Assembly: GCF_003233655.1 (NCBI RefSeq)
Contig: NZ_CP029832.1
Span: 248,001 to 312,000 of the forward strand
Direction of reading: 5' to 3'
DNA: 64,000 nt
From: Azospirillum ramasamyi
GTDB lineage: Bacteria > Pseudomonadota > Alphaproteobacteria > Azospirillales > Azospirillaceae
The notes under the pieces were generated by a model, which worked only from the letters and a program-made list of their open reading frames with translations, ran no database searches and had not been told where the DNA came from. Below, piece by piece: positions 18,936 through 27,793 of the stretch. The number at the start of each line of letters is the position of its first letter. Positions within the stretch are counted from its first letter, which is position 1. The translations under genes and the position numbers were made by a program.

Positions 18936-19836
18936 CCGGTTCTCCGCCATCTGGTTCTCCAATTTGGCCAAGGGACGTTGCCGACTGTGACGACCGGCCG
19001 GGAACGGTGCCGCCGACCAGGACATCGCAGGGCAGCGCCTCGATCACCTCCGAGGCCGTGCTGCCCAGCAAGGCACGGGAGATGCCGCTGCGCCGGGCCG
19101 AACCCAGCGCAACCAGATCGTACCGCCCCTCTCGAGCCAGCTCGACGATCCGACGCCCCGGAGAGCCGGTGAGGACGATCGTCTCGACCTCCGGCCCGCC
19201 GGCCGGACTGCCGAGCGCTTTCCGAAAATCGTACGCAAAGTGCGCCGTGTCCAGTACCGGCGTATCCGGGGCCGACATCGACCGCCCGGCGAGGCCCGGC
19301 TGGTCGACCACATGCAGCAGATGGATGGCCCCTTCCCGCATCAGCATGCGCGCCCCGTCCACAGACGGGGCCGACCGTTCGGAGAAGTCGACCGGAACCA
19401 GCGCCCGCAGATAGGGCTGGAGCGGCTTGTCGCGCACGATCAGCATCGGCGTTCCATCGGCGATGGCGATTCGTTCGATGGTGGAGGAAAGGAACAGGTC
19501 CGCCACCCGGTCGCGCTGGTGCAGCCCCACCACCAGAAGGTCGGGAAGCCACAGCCCGGCATAGCCGGCGACCCGATGCTCCACAGCCTCACCGCGCACC
19601 GCGACCGCCTGGGCCCGGATCTCCGTCCCGCCGGGCGCGGCCAGGATATGGCGCTGGAGTTCCGCTTCCACATGGTGCAGCGGCAGGCAGCCATAGGGGC
19701 CGCCGCTGCCTTCGACGACATGCAGCGCCGTCAGCTCCGCATCGAACCGACAGGCGAGCTGGACGGCACGTTCCAGGGCACGGTCCGATTTCGGTTCCAG
19801 GTCGGTTGCCAGCAGAATGCGCCGAAGGCTCGCCAT
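18922..19836 (-). CDS. Tandem-domain universal stress protein (UspA family)
   Basis: The 304-aa product has two Usp domains, about 1-145 (RRILLATDLEPKSDRALERAV) and 145-285 (RALVPVDFSERS). The second domain keeps a GS-type ATP-binding run (DLVALGSARRSGISRALLGSTASEVI); the first has VVGLHQRDRVADLFLSSTIERI. UspA proteins are induced by starvation and envelope or redox stress. The 3' end overlaps the PtsN-like start. The divergent kinase gene begins 180 bases away. Confidence 0.9.
   Translation of the reverse strand: MASLRRILLATDLEPKSDRALERAVQLACRFDAELTALHVVEGSGGPYGCLPLHHVEAELQRHILAAPGGTEIRAQAVAVRGEAVEHRVAGYAGLWLPDLLVVGLHQRDRVADLFLSSTIERIAIADGTPMLIVRDKPLQPYLRALVPVDFSERSAPSVDGARMLMREGAIHLLHVVDQPGLAGRSMSAPDTPVLDTAHFAYDFRKALGSPAGGPEVETIVLTGSPGRRIVELAREGRYDLVALGSARRSGISRALLGSTASEVIEALPCDVLVGGTVPGRSSQSATSLGQIGEPDGGEPDGHN
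18931..18960 (-). repeat. Tandem 15-base repeat carrying two start sites
   Basis: Two adjacent copies read GGAGAACCAGATGGC and GGAGAACCGGATGGC on the minus strand, 14 of 15 bases identical. Each holds a ribosome site and an in-frame ATG for the PtsN-like gene, five codons apart. In the other frame they encode the uspA C-terminal GEPDG-GEPDG repeat. Confidence 0.85.
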
Positions 19837-20015
19837 CGTGACTTTCGATCAATTTGCAGAGACCCTCCTAATGATCGGAAGTCGGGTTCAGTCTGTCCAT
19901 GCCGGGAAATACGGACCGAAAAGGGCCGCGCAACACCTCGCCGAATGTCCGTAGTAATACGAGGCGGATCATTTCACGTGGTGCAGTCCGGGCCGGTTGG
20001 CGCTACCATAGGAAC

Positions 20016-21701
20016 ATGCCGCAGACTGCCCGCCATCGTTGGATGTTGATCCCGGCCTATCTGGCCGCCCATATGTTCCTGGATTGGATCAGCTTCATCC
20101 ATGCGGTGTCGTCGATCAACATTACGCCGTGGAACCCGCCTGCCGGCCTGATGATGGGGCTGTCGGTGCTGCTGGGCCTGCGCGTGGCGCCGCTGTTCTG
20201 GCTGGGACTGACCATTGCCGACATCGTGGTCCGCGACCTGCCGGTGCCGCTGGGCACTGCCCTTCTGGCGAACGGCATCGTCGCCCTGGGGTATGGGGTG
20301 GCGGGACAGTTGCTGCGCAAGGCGATCGATCCGGGGCTGTCCCGCCTGCGCGACATCGTCCTGCTGCTCGGCGGCAGCGCCGTGGCGGTTCTGGTCATCG
20401 GGCTGGGCTTCGTCGCCGTCCACACGGCGGCCGGACTGTTCAAATGGGCGGATTTTCCCGAGGTTCTGCTGCGCTTCTGGACCGGCGAGATCATCGGTAT
20501 CGCCGTGGTGACCCCGATGGTGCTGCTCGCCCCGCGCATGCCGGCGCTGCGCTGGTCCTGGGGCGGGGCCGCCGAGGTTCTGGCCCATGGCGCGCTGATC
20601 GGATTCACCCTGTGGTTGGATTTCGGCCCGCTGGCCTCGTCGCAGTACGAGCATTTCTACCTGCTGTTCCTGCCGGCCATGGCGGTCGCGGTGCGGCACG
20701 GGCTGGGCGGGGCGGTGCTGGCCTCGGCCGCCACCCAGGCCGGCCTGATCGCCGCCATCCAGATAACCGGCGTCGATACCGCGCGCATGGCGCATTTCCA
20801 GCTTCTGATGCTGACGCTCGCCATCACCATCCTGCTGCTGGGCGCCGTGGTCAGTGAACGCCGCCGGGTGGAGGACAGGCTGCGGGTGCGGCAGTCCGAC
20901 CTTGCCCACGCCTCCCGCCTGATCGAGGCGGGGGAAATGGCGGCGGCGCTGGCCCATGAACTGAACCAGCCGCTGACGGCGACGATGGGCTACGCCCGCG
21001 CCGCCCGCAAGATCGCGCGCCTTGAGGAGTCGTCCCCCCGCCTGACCGAGATCCTCGACAAGACGGTCACCCAGGCGGAGCGGGCCGACCGCGTCATCCG
21101 CAGCCTGCGCGACTTCGTGCGCAAGGGCGCCCGCGACCGGGCGCCGCTGCCGGTGGCCACGCTGATCGCCGAATGCCTGACGCTGGCCGGCCCGCTCGCC
21201 AGCCGGCATGAGGTGGAGATCGCGGCGGAGGTCGCCCCCGCCCTGCCCGCCATCGCCGGAGATGCGGTTCAACTTCAGCAGGCGATCCTGAACCTCGTCC
21301 GCAACGCGGCGGAGGCGATGACGCCCGACGGCGCCCGGCCGGAGGAACAGCCCGGACGGGAGCAGCCGGCGCGCGATCAGTCGCGAAGGCGCCGCATCGT
21401 GATCTTCGCCTGCCCGGCGGCGCAGCCAGGCTTCGTCGCCATCGGCGTGCGCGACACCGGGCCCGGACTTGCCGAGGTGGTGGAACGCAACCTGTTCGCG
21501 CCCTTCGTCACCACCAAGCCGACCGGCATGGGGCTGGGGCTGTCCATCGTGCGCACCATCATCGATTCCCATGGCGGCACCTTGACCGCGCGCAGTTGCA
21601 GTGGCAGTGCCAGCGGCGGCGCGAATGGCGCAGAAGGGGGAACCGTGTTCCAGTTCACCATTCCCGTGCATGCGAAGGAAACGGACGGAGGGTCTGCATG
21701 A
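20016..21701 (+). CDS. MASE1-domain sensor histidine kinase
   Basis: The 561-aa product starts at the ATG at 20016; upstream in-frame codons to 19899 look non-coding. Residues 10-285 form about eight helices of the MASE1 type (NPPAGLMMGLSVLLGLRVAP, FWTGEIIGIAVVTPMVL). A HisKA domain follows with His314 in AAALAHELNQPL, then a HATPase domain (NLVRNAAEAM, GVRDTGPGL, GMGLGLSIV). The kinase half is of the FixL/DctB group. It overlaps its response regulator by four bases, so the pair is coupled. The signal is unknown. Confidence 0.9.
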   Translation: MPQTARHRWMLIPAYLAAHMFLDWISFIHAVSSINITPWNPPAGLMMGLSVLLGLRVAPLFWLGLTIADIVVRDLPVPLGTALLANGIVALGYGVAGQLLRKAIDPGLSRLRDIVLLLGGSAVAVLVIGLGFVAVHTAAGLFKWADFPEVLLRFWTGEIIGIAVVTPMVLLAPRMPALRWSWGGAAEVLAHGALIGFTLWLDFGPLASSQYEHFYLLFLPAMAVAVRHGLGGAVLASAATQAGLIAAIQITGVDTARMAHFQLLMLTLAITILLLGAVVSERRRVEDRLRVRQSDLAHASRLIEAGEMAAALAHELNQPLTATMGYARAARKIARLEESSPRLTEILDKTVTQAERADRVIRSLRDFVRKGARDRAPLPVATLIAECLTLAGPLASRHEVEIAAEVAPALPAIAGDAVQLQQAILNLVRNAAEAMTPDGARPEEQPGREQPARDQSRRRRIVIFACPAAQPGFVAIGVRDTGPGLAEVVERNLFAPFVTTKPTGMGLGLSIVRTIIDSHGGTLTARSCSGSASGGANGAEGGTVFQFTIPVHAKETDGGSA

Positions 21702-22318
21702 CGACCGAGACACCTGTCGCCTTCGTGGTGGATGACGACGAGGCGGTGCGCGATGCCCTGGCGCTTCATCTGGATCTGGCCGGGCTGTCGGTGCGCTGCT
21801 GCGCCTCCGCCGCGGAGTTCCTGGAAACCGCCTCGCCCGACCAGCCCGGCTGCGCGATCCTCGACATCCGCATGCCGGGCATGGACGGGCTGGATCTGCA
21901 GCAGGAGATGGCCCGCCGCGGCCTGACCATGCCCGTCATCATCATCACCGGCCATGGCGACGTGAACGCCGCCGTCCGGGCCTTCCGCGCGGGCGCCGTG
22001 GATTTCCTGCAGAAGCCCTTCGACGAGGATCTGCTGATCGAACGGGTGCAGGAAGCCTTCGAGCGCGACCTCGCCTCCCGCCGCGCCGATGTGGAGGCCG
22101 GGGAGATCCGCCGCCGGCTCGCCCTGCTCAGCCCGCGCGAACTGGAAGTGATGGAACTGGTCGCCGAGGGGCTGCCCAACAAGACGATCGCCCAGCGGCT
22201 TTCCATCGGCATCCGCACGGTGGAAACCCACCGCGCCCGCGTGCTGGAGAAGATGGAGGCGCGCAACGCCCCGGAACTGGCCCGCATGCAGATGCGGCTG
22301 GACGAGCGGCGGGAGTAG
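21698..22318 (+). CDS. FixJ/NarL-type response regulator
   Basis: The 206-aa product has a receiver domain (DDD at 12-14, phosphoacceptor Asp56 in AILDIRMPG, conserved KP at the end of the domain) and a LuxR-type helix-turn-helix (LSPRELEVMELVAEGLPNKT). It is the partner of the upstream kinase and would act as a transcription factor. The start overlaps the kinase stop (ATGA). Targets cannot be told from the window. Confidence 0.93.
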   Translation: MTTETPVAFVVDDDEAVRDALALHLDLAGLSVRCCASAAEFLETASPDQPGCAILDIRMPGMDGLDLQQEMARRGLTMPVIIITGHGDVNAAVRAFRAGAVDFLQKPFDEDLLIERVQEAFERDLASRRADVEAGEIRRRLALLSPRELEVMELVAEGLPNKTIAQRLSIGIRTVETHRARVLEKMEARNAPELARMQMRLDERRE

Positions 22319-22327
22319 CCGGCGTCC

Positions 22328-23200
22328 TCACTCGCCGACTTCGGCCACCTGGGTGTCGGCCGGGCTGATCCGCTCGGCCGGGGCTGGCGGATAGCGGTAG
22401 AAGGAATGGTCGCCGATGGAGGCGGTGCGCAGCCGCGCCTCCGCCCAGTTCGGCTTCTGGCGACCGAGCGCCGCCTGGGTGGGGGGGCTGTAGAACAGCG
22501 AGGCCCGCCCGGTCGGATCGGGCATCTCGTCGTCGTTCAGGTGCCAGGCCAGGCCGCGGGCAAGGCGCAGCGCCTCCTGATCGGGGGCGAGGCGCGGCTT
22601 CGGCCAGGACGGCATGCCGCCCGCCCGGATCACCTGCGCCTGACGGCGGATTTCCGCCCGGATGCGCCGGGCCTCCGCCCGATTGGCGGCGCGGGGATCC
22701 TCCGCCACCTTTTCCTGCTTGGCACGGGATTTCGCCGCCTTGCGGCGGGTCTTCGGCTCCACCTGCGGCGGTGGGGAGAAGGGCTCGAACTGGCCGGCGG
22801 CAACGACGACGCGGCAGGGCAGCGACGGCTGCGACGCCGATGCCGCCCGGTTGGCGACCACCCACATGACGGCGGCCATTGCATCGGCGCCCTGGCCCCG
22901 CGCCTCGGCCCAGCCGGCCAGCGCGAGGCAGCGGCGCTCGCGCTCCGCCTGCCAGGGCGTCAGCATGTAGACCGAGGAGCCGATGATCACCGGCTGCCTC
23001 TCCCCTCCCCGCTTCGGCACGGCTCCCTTCGAATCGCCGATGAAGCGGGCACAGCCATCGTCTGCGGGCCGGCAGAGCGACCGTTCGGCCTGGAACCCGG
23101 CACTGATGAGAGCGCCGATGTCAGCACCCGCTTCCTGAGCGCCTGCGCCGGCGGGAACCAGGACGGTCGCGAACAGCAGGGCGGGGAGGGAGTGGCGCAT
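22328..23200 (-). CDS. Exported SleB-type cell wall hydrolase
   Basis: The 290-aa product begins with a signal peptide (MRHSLPALLFATVLVPAGAGAQ) at the ATG at 23200, which has GGAG eight bases upstream. The catalytic Hydrolase_2/SleB-type domain is spread over EARGQGADAMAAVMWVVANRA, QFEPFS and DPTGRASLFYSP...IGDHSFYRY, interrupted by a Lys/Arg/Ala-rich insert (about residues 150-210). SleB-family enzymes cut peptidoglycan glycan strands. The Glu of EARG is the likely catalytic residue. It converges on the response regulator gene. Confidence 0.8.
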   Translation of the reverse strand: MRHSLPALLFATVLVPAGAGAQEAGADIGALISAGFQAERSLCRPADDGCARFIGDSKGAVPKRGGERQPVIIGSSVYMLTPWQAERERRCLALAGWAEARGQGADAMAAVMWVVANRAASASQPSLPCRVVVAAGQFEPFSPPPQVEPKTRRKAAKSRAKQEKVAEDPRAANRAEARRIRAEIRRQAQVIRAGGMPSWPKPRLAPDQEALRLARGLAWHLNDDEMPDPTGRASLFYSPPTQAALGRQKPNWAEARLRTASIGDHSFYRYPPAPAERISPADTQVAEVGE

Positions 23201-23452
23201 CCCGGTCTCTCCGGTCTGGGGAAGGGGACTTCCTTCGACAGGAGGGGCGGATTGCAAGTTCCATGATTCGTCTACTTTTCCGACGGCTTACGCCCGAGGG
23301 CGGCGGATGTAATCCGATCGAGTCCCGACCGGGTCTTCCGGCGGATTCGGGTGCCGGGTTTAGGCATGCGGATGCGGGCCGGAAAGCCATCAGGTCCCTC
23401 CGGCTTCCAGCCCGATCGGCGGAATGGGTGCTGTGGGGAAATGCCGGCGGCG

Positions 23453-23629
23453 TCAGGCGGGCCGGCGGTCCTCGCCCGGTTTGCCGCCTTCGCCGGTCCA
23501 GTCGTCGGTCAGATATTCCTGGGAGCGGCTGATCTCCTCGACCTCCGCGCGGGAGGGAGGTTTCGGCACCTGGTCCTGGCCGGACTTGCGGTCGTCACGG
23601 TCGTCGTAGCCTGCGGGCTTGCTCGGCAT
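23453..23629 (-). CDS. Small charged protein, unknown function
   Basis: A 58-aa frame starts at an ATG with AGGAGG five bases upstream, a strong ribosome site. The product is hydrophilic and highly charged (AGYDDRDDRKSGQD, EVEEISRSQEYLTDDW), with no membrane segment. I do not recognise a family. The strong start signal is the main reason to call it. Confidence 0.5.
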   Translation of the reverse strand: MPSKPAGYDDRDDRKSGQDQVPKPPSRAEVEEISRSQEYLTDDWTGEGGKPGEDRRPA

Positions 23630-23961
23630 CGGTTCCTCCTGGAGCGCCGGGGACTCCCCTGGAAACAGAGGTTGGCCTGCAAGATCACGAAACGGAGAAG
23701 CGGTTGAGGGAAACTCGCTTCCCCGGCAACATCGGTTGATGACAGCCAGAGCGGCGGGCGTGTTCACGTTGGCGATGGTCCCGGCGGTGAGGGGCGCCGA
23801 TCTTGACCGCCCTTGGCCCGGAGGATACCGTTGGGCGGTCTGAAACAGGTCAGGTTCGGGACGGTTGGCCCGGCCCCCGCCATGCGGGTCCTTCCGTTGC
23901 CGAGGCTAACGGCCCAAGACTATCGGGGCGCGTGCATGATGCGGGCGCCGATAGCGGGGGC
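23630..23961. other. Intergenic region without a recognised gene
   Basis: 332 bases between the small charged gene and the VOC gene. An open frame reading into the VOC gene from 23803 lacks family residues before 23962. I see no RNA gene or clear repeat. Confidence 0.5.
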
Positions 23962-24393
23962 ATGGACATGAAGCCGAGAATTTCCGTTCTGACGCTGGGC
24001 GTCACCGACCTCGACCGGGCGCTTGCCTTCTATCGCGACGGCCTCGGCCTGCCCAGCGACGGCATAATCGGCCGCGAGTTCGACCATGGCGCGGTCGCCT
24101 TCTTCGATCTGTCCGGCGGGCTGAAGCTGGCGATCTGGGCGCAGGACGACATCTGCCACGACACCGGCCTGTCCAAGACTCCGATCAGCTCCACCGCCGT
24201 CACCATCGGGCACAATGTCACGCGCAAGGGCGAGGTGGACGAGGTGATGGAGACCGCAGCACGCGCCGGCGCCGAGATCGTCAAGACCGCGCAGGACACG
24301 TTCTATGGCGGCTATGCCGGATATTTCCGGGATCTGGACGGGCATCTGTGGGAGGTCGTCTGGAACCCCCATCTGCTCCCCGCCGATGACTGA
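23962..24393 (+). CDS. VOC-family (glyoxalase/dioxygenase fold) protein
   Basis: The 143-aa product has two beta-alpha-beta-beta-beta modules: ISVLTLGVTDLDRALAFYRDGLGL at the start and AGYFRDLDGHLWEVVWNPH at the end. The final Glu in LWEV is a usual metal ligand. These proteins range from glyoxalases to antibiotic-binding proteins; the substrate cannot be set here. A second ATG two codons in is possible. Confidence 0.85.
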   Translation: MDMKPRISVLTLGVTDLDRALAFYRDGLGLPSDGIIGREFDHGAVAFFDLSGGLKLAIWAQDDICHDTGLSKTPISSTAVTIGHNVTRKGEVDEVMETAARAGAEIVKTAQDTFYGGYAGYFRDLDGHLWEVVWNPHLLPADD

Positions 24394-24453
24394 ACGGCGG
24401 CGGTGGCTGGTTCATCGGGCTTGCCGGCCGTGTACGGCTCAATCCCGTACGGC

Positions 24454-24891
24454 TCAATAGGGCTTCACCACCACAAGTGTGACGATGGCGATGACCCCGG
24501 CGATGATGAGGAGAGGGGAGAATCGCAGCAGCGGCGAGACCGGGCGGACACCCGACGCGGGTGCCGGTCCGGCCAGCCGGCGCAGCCCGGCGGCGAGCTT
24601 GCCGTGCAGGGCGGACAGGGCGAAGACGATGGCGACCTTGGTCACCAGCCACGGCTCCAGGCCCCAGCCGCCCCACACCACCAGCGTCAGGCCGAGAAGC
24701 CAGGCGAGCCCCATCGCCGGGGAGGTCACGCGGCGGTCCCAGCGGCCGACCGCGCGCAGGAAGCGGGCCGGTCCCTCCTCGGCGGCGGTCGTGGAATCCA
24801 GTGCGCTGATCAGGATGGCGGCGACGGACATTCCCGCGATCCACACCGTCACCGCGGCGACGTGCAGCCCGATAAGCCAGATGTAATCCAA
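24454..24891 (-). CDS. CopD/HemJ-like four-helix membrane protein
   Basis: The 145-aa product has four predicted helices. The first, LIGLHVAAVTVWIAGMSV, and the third, LVTKVAIVFALSALHG, carry the His and Lys seen in HemJ and related CopD-type proteins. HemJ oxidises protoporphyrinogen in haem synthesis, but this family is broad and several members are of unknown function. The assignment rests on helix pattern and these residues. Confidence 0.6.
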   Translation of the reverse strand: MDYIWLIGLHVAAVTVWIAGMSVAAILISALDSTTAAEEGPARFLRAVGRWDRRVTSPAMGLAWLLGLTLVVWGGWGLEPWLVTKVAIVFALSALHGKLAAGLRRLAGPAPASGVRPVSPLLRFSPLLIIAGVIAIVTLVVVKPY

Positions 24892-24921
24892 CGACCGTCC
24901 CTCAAGAGCCTCACGCGGGCG

Positions 24922-25872
24922 TCAGGCACCCACTTGCAGGATGATCTTACCGCGGCCGTGGCCGGAATCGAGCCGTTCATGCGCCTTGCCGACCTGTTCC
25001 AGCGGCAGGACGGCGTCGACGATCACCCTGGCCTGCCCGCGTTCGAACAGCGGCGCCATCTCGCGCAGGCGGGCGCCCTCGCGGGTCAGGAAGATGCCGT
25101 AGAGGGTCTGGTTCTTCACATAGAGCGCGTCAAGGTCGCCGGTCGGCGGCAGGATGGTGGCGATGCGGCCGAAGAGGCGTGTCACCTGCGTGCTCATCGG
25201 CACATTGCCACCGGCGGCGTCGAAGGCGGCGTCCACCCCCGCTCCGCCCGCCTCGCGCAGGATCCGGTCCGCCACGTCGGTGTCGCGGTAATCGAGCGTC
25301 ACGTCGGCGCCGAGATCGCGCATCGCCTCATGGTTGGCCTTGCTGGCGGTGGCGAGCACGCGGGCGCCCGCCGCCTTGGCGAACTGGATGGCGAAGCTGC
25401 CGACGCCGCCGGCCCCGCCATGGATCAGCACCGTCTCGCCCGGCCGCACCGCCAGACGGCGGACGATAGCCTCCCACGCCGTGCCGCCGGCCAGCGGGAT
25501 GCCCGCCGCCTCGACGTGACTGAGTCCGGGCGGCTTGTGCGCGACGATGGACGCGGCGGCGACGGTGTATTCGGCATAGCTGCCGTCGGGATTGCCGAAG
25601 ATCTCCGGCGTGTAGAACACTTCGTCGCCGGCCTTGAAGCCGGTCACGCCGGGGCCGACCTCCTCCACCACGCCCGACACGTCATAGCCGAGCACCGCCG
25701 GGAGAGGGATGCCGGCCCAGCTGCCGGCCTGCCGGATCTTCGCGTCCACCGGGTTGGTGCCGGACGCCACCACCCGCACCAGCAACTCGCCCGGCCCCGC
25801 GACCGGCCTCGGCCGGTCCTGGAGTTCGAACACGTCGGGCCCGCCGAACCGCGAGATCACCATCGCACGCAT
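24922..25872 (-). CDS. Zinc-independent quinone oxidoreductase (MDR family)
   Basis: The 316-aa product resembles NADPH:quinone reductase / zeta-crystallin: a GroES-like N-terminus (TNPVDAKIRQAG, VLGYDVSGVVEEVG) and a Rossmann domain with HGGAGGVGSFAIQ. The cysteine cluster of zinc-binding alcohol dehydrogenases is absent. I chose the ATG at 25872, with GGAGG eight bases upstream. It lies 116 bases beyond the isoaspartyl peptidase gene, so operon membership is doubtful. Confidence 0.9.
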   Translation of the reverse strand: MRAMVISRFGGPDVFELQDRPRPVAGPGELLVRVVASGTNPVDAKIRQAGSWAGIPLPAVLGYDVSGVVEEVGPGVTGFKAGDEVFYTPEIFGNPDGSYAEYTVAAASIVAHKPPGLSHVEAAGIPLAGGTAWEAIVRRLAVRPGETVLIHGGAGGVGSFAIQFAKAAGARVLATASKANHEAMRDLGADVTLDYRDTDVADRILREAGGAGVDAAFDAAGGNVPMSTQVTRLFGRIATILPPTGDLDALYVKNQTLYGIFLTREGARLREMAPLFERGQARVIVDAVLPLEQVGKAHERLDSGHGRGKIILQVGA

Positions 25873-25988
25873 GCCGTCATCCTCCGTTCCGGGCGTTGCA
25901 CCGCAGGGCACCAGCGTTGCAAACCGGCCCCCGGCTGTCCAGCGGGGGAGAGGGGCAGCAGCATCCGCCGTGGTGCCCCGTCGGAGGG

Positions 25989-26948
25989 TCAGCCGATCCG
26001 GTACTCCTCGCGGTGGATCGCCGTCATCGGCAGCCCCTCCGGCCCGATGGCGCCGCGGTACATGCCGGAACAGTTGAAGGGCAGCGCCACCCGGCCGTCG
26101 CGGTCGATGGCGATCAGGCCGCCGGAGCCGCCGATCACGCCCAGCTCGTCCACCACGTCGCCGGCGGCGCGCTCCAGGGTCTGGCCGGCCCAGCGCATGC
26201 GGGCGTCGATCTCGTGGGCGGCGCAGCGGCGGATGAAATGCTCGCCATGGCCGGTGGCGGAGACGGCGCAGGTGACGTTGTCGGCGAAGGTGCCGGCGCC
26301 GATCACCGGGCTGTCGCCGACCCGGCCCTTGGCCTTGGCGGTCATGCCGCCGGTGGAGGTGGCGGCGGCGAGGTTGCCGTCGCGGTCGCGGGCGACGGCG
26401 CCGACGGTGCCGTGGCGGCGCTGCTCGTCACCATCATCGGGGGCGCCGGAGCGGCGGCGCTCAAGCTCGGCCTGCAGGGCGTCCCAGCGCGGCTGGGTGA
26501 AGAAATAGGGGGCCTCCTCCATCGGCAGACCCTGGCGGCGGCAGAGATCCAGCGCGCCCTCGCCGATCAGCAGGACATGCTCGCTGTGCTCCATCACCGC
26601 GCGGGCGGCGAGGATTGGGTTGCGCGGGCCGAACAGTCCGGCCACCGCGCCGGCGCCTCGGTCGCGGCCGTCCATGATGGCGGCGTCCATCTCCTGCCTG
26701 CCCTCGGCGGTGAAGACGGCGCCGCGGCCGGCGTTGAACAGCGGCTCGTCCTCCAGGGCCATGACGGCGGCGGTGACGGCGTCGAGCGCGCTGCCGCCGT
26801 CTGCCAGCACCTCATGCCCGGCGGCCAGAGCCCGGCGCAGGCCGGCATGGTAGCCCTCGGTCAGGATGGGCGTCAGCGCGCTGCGCTTGATGGTGCCGGC
26901 ACCGCCATGGATGGCGAGCGCGAAGGGCTGCGGTTGGGTGAAGCTCAT
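25989..26948 (-). CDS. iaaA: Isoaspartyl peptidase / plant-type asparaginase
   Basis: The 319-aa product is an Ntn hydrolase that splits itself before a nucleophilic Thr, here Thr181 in RRHGTVGAVARD. Conserved neighbours are seen at AIHGGAG (N-terminus), GDSPVIGAGTFAD and TGHGEHF. IaaA removes isoaspartyl (beta-aspartyl) residues from dipeptides. In E. coli it is co-transcribed with the Gsi peptide importer, and here too it is the last gene of a Gsi/Dpp-type operon, 11 bases after the M55 peptidase. Confidence 0.93.
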   Translation of the reverse strand: MSFTQPQPFALAIHGGAGTIKRSALTPILTEGYHAGLRRALAAGHEVLADGGSALDAVTAAVMALEDEPLFNAGRGAVFTAEGRQEMDAAIMDGRDRGAGAVAGLFGPRNPILAARAVMEHSEHVLLIGEGALDLCRRQGLPMEEAPYFFTQPRWDALQAELERRRSGAPDDGDEQRRHGTVGAVARDRDGNLAAATSTGGMTAKAKGRVGDSPVIGAGTFADNVTCAVSATGHGEHFIRRCAAHEIDARMRWAGQTLERAAGDVVDELGVIGGSGGLIAIDRDGRVALPFNCSGMYRGAIGPEGLPMTAIHREEYRIG

Positions 26949-26959
26949 GGTCGCGGGTC

Positions 26960-27793
26960 TCAGCGCAGGGTGGCCGACATGGCCGACAGGGTGTTGATCC
27001 AGCCGAGCACGGCGGCCATGCTGGCGGCCGGCAGACGGACGGTGACGGGGTCGAGGCGTTCGGAAACCGGGATCAGGGCGGCCAGATCGGCCAGCGCCGG
27101 GCTGGTCAACTCGATCTCAACGCGATAGGGCGCCTCGGCGGCTTGCGGCGGGACGCGGAAGGGCGGGATGCTCGCCGCACGGCGGACGGCGCGGGTGGCG
27201 GCCTGGCGGATGCGGTCGCGGGCGACCGTGGGCGCCACGGACCGGGCGGCGCGCTGGCCCAGCGCCTGCTTCACCACCACGCGCTCGGACTCCGGGAACA
27301 AGGGCGCCATCTCGGCGGCGAAGCGGTCATCGCCGCTCAGCAGGATCACCGGCACGCCGATCTCGCCGGCATAGGCGCCGTAATTGCCGGCCTCCCCCAA
27401 CTCCAGCCCGTTCACCCGGACGCGGCCGAAGGCGAAGCTGTTGGTGGTGTGGGCGAGGATGCCGTATTGCCGGGCCGAAGTGTGGAAGCCGACGCACATG
27501 ACGCCCGCGCTGTCCGGCTCCAGCCCGGCGAACATGCCGATCGGCTTCGGGCGGCCCAGGATCAGCTCGGCGGCGGGGTGAAGCTCGTCCGGCAGCAGGT
27601 TGACCATCGGGCCGTGGCTGTCGTTGACCAGGATCTCCGCCGCCCCGCCCTCCAACGCGCCTTCGATGGCGGCGTTGACCTCGGCGGTCATCAGGCGGCG
27701 GGCGCGTTCATACTCGGCATTGCCCGGCGTCACCTGCTGTTGGGAGACGACCCCGGCCACCCCCTCGATATCGGCGGAGATGTAGATCTTCAC
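26960..27793 (-). CDS. dppA: Zinc D-aminopeptidase, peptidase family M55 (DppA)
   Basis: The 277-aa product keeps the DppA zinc and catalytic residues at nearly the same positions as the Bacillus enzyme: Asp8 and Glu10 (SADIEG), His60 (NDSH), His104 (GFH), His115 (ILAH) and Glu134 (LGEAG). DppA releases N-terminal D-amino acids, such as D-Ala from D-Ala-D-Ala. The start is a GTG overlapping the dmpA stop as GTGA. Together with the DmpA-type peptidase and D-amino-acid aminotransferase of the same operon it points to peptides carrying D-residues. Confidence 0.93.
   Translation of the reverse strand: MKIYISADIEGVAGVVSQQQVTPGNAEYERARRLMTAEVNAAIEGALEGGAAEILVNDSHGPMVNLLPDELHPAAELILGRPKPIGMFAGLEPDSAGVMCVGFHTSARQYGILAHTTNSFAFGRVRVNGLELGEAGNYGAYAGEIGVPVILLSGDDRFAAEMAPLFPESERVVVKQALGQRAARSVAPTVARDRIRQAATRAVRRAASIPPFRVPPQAAEAPYRVEIELTSPALADLAALIPVSERLDPVTVRLPAASMAAVLGWINTLSAMSATLR

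Noticed and set aside
19837-20015. An FNR/Anr-like box near the uspA start (GTGAC-N5-ATCAA)
   Set aside because: The spacing is five instead of four and one half-site is poor, so it does not meet the FNR consensus.
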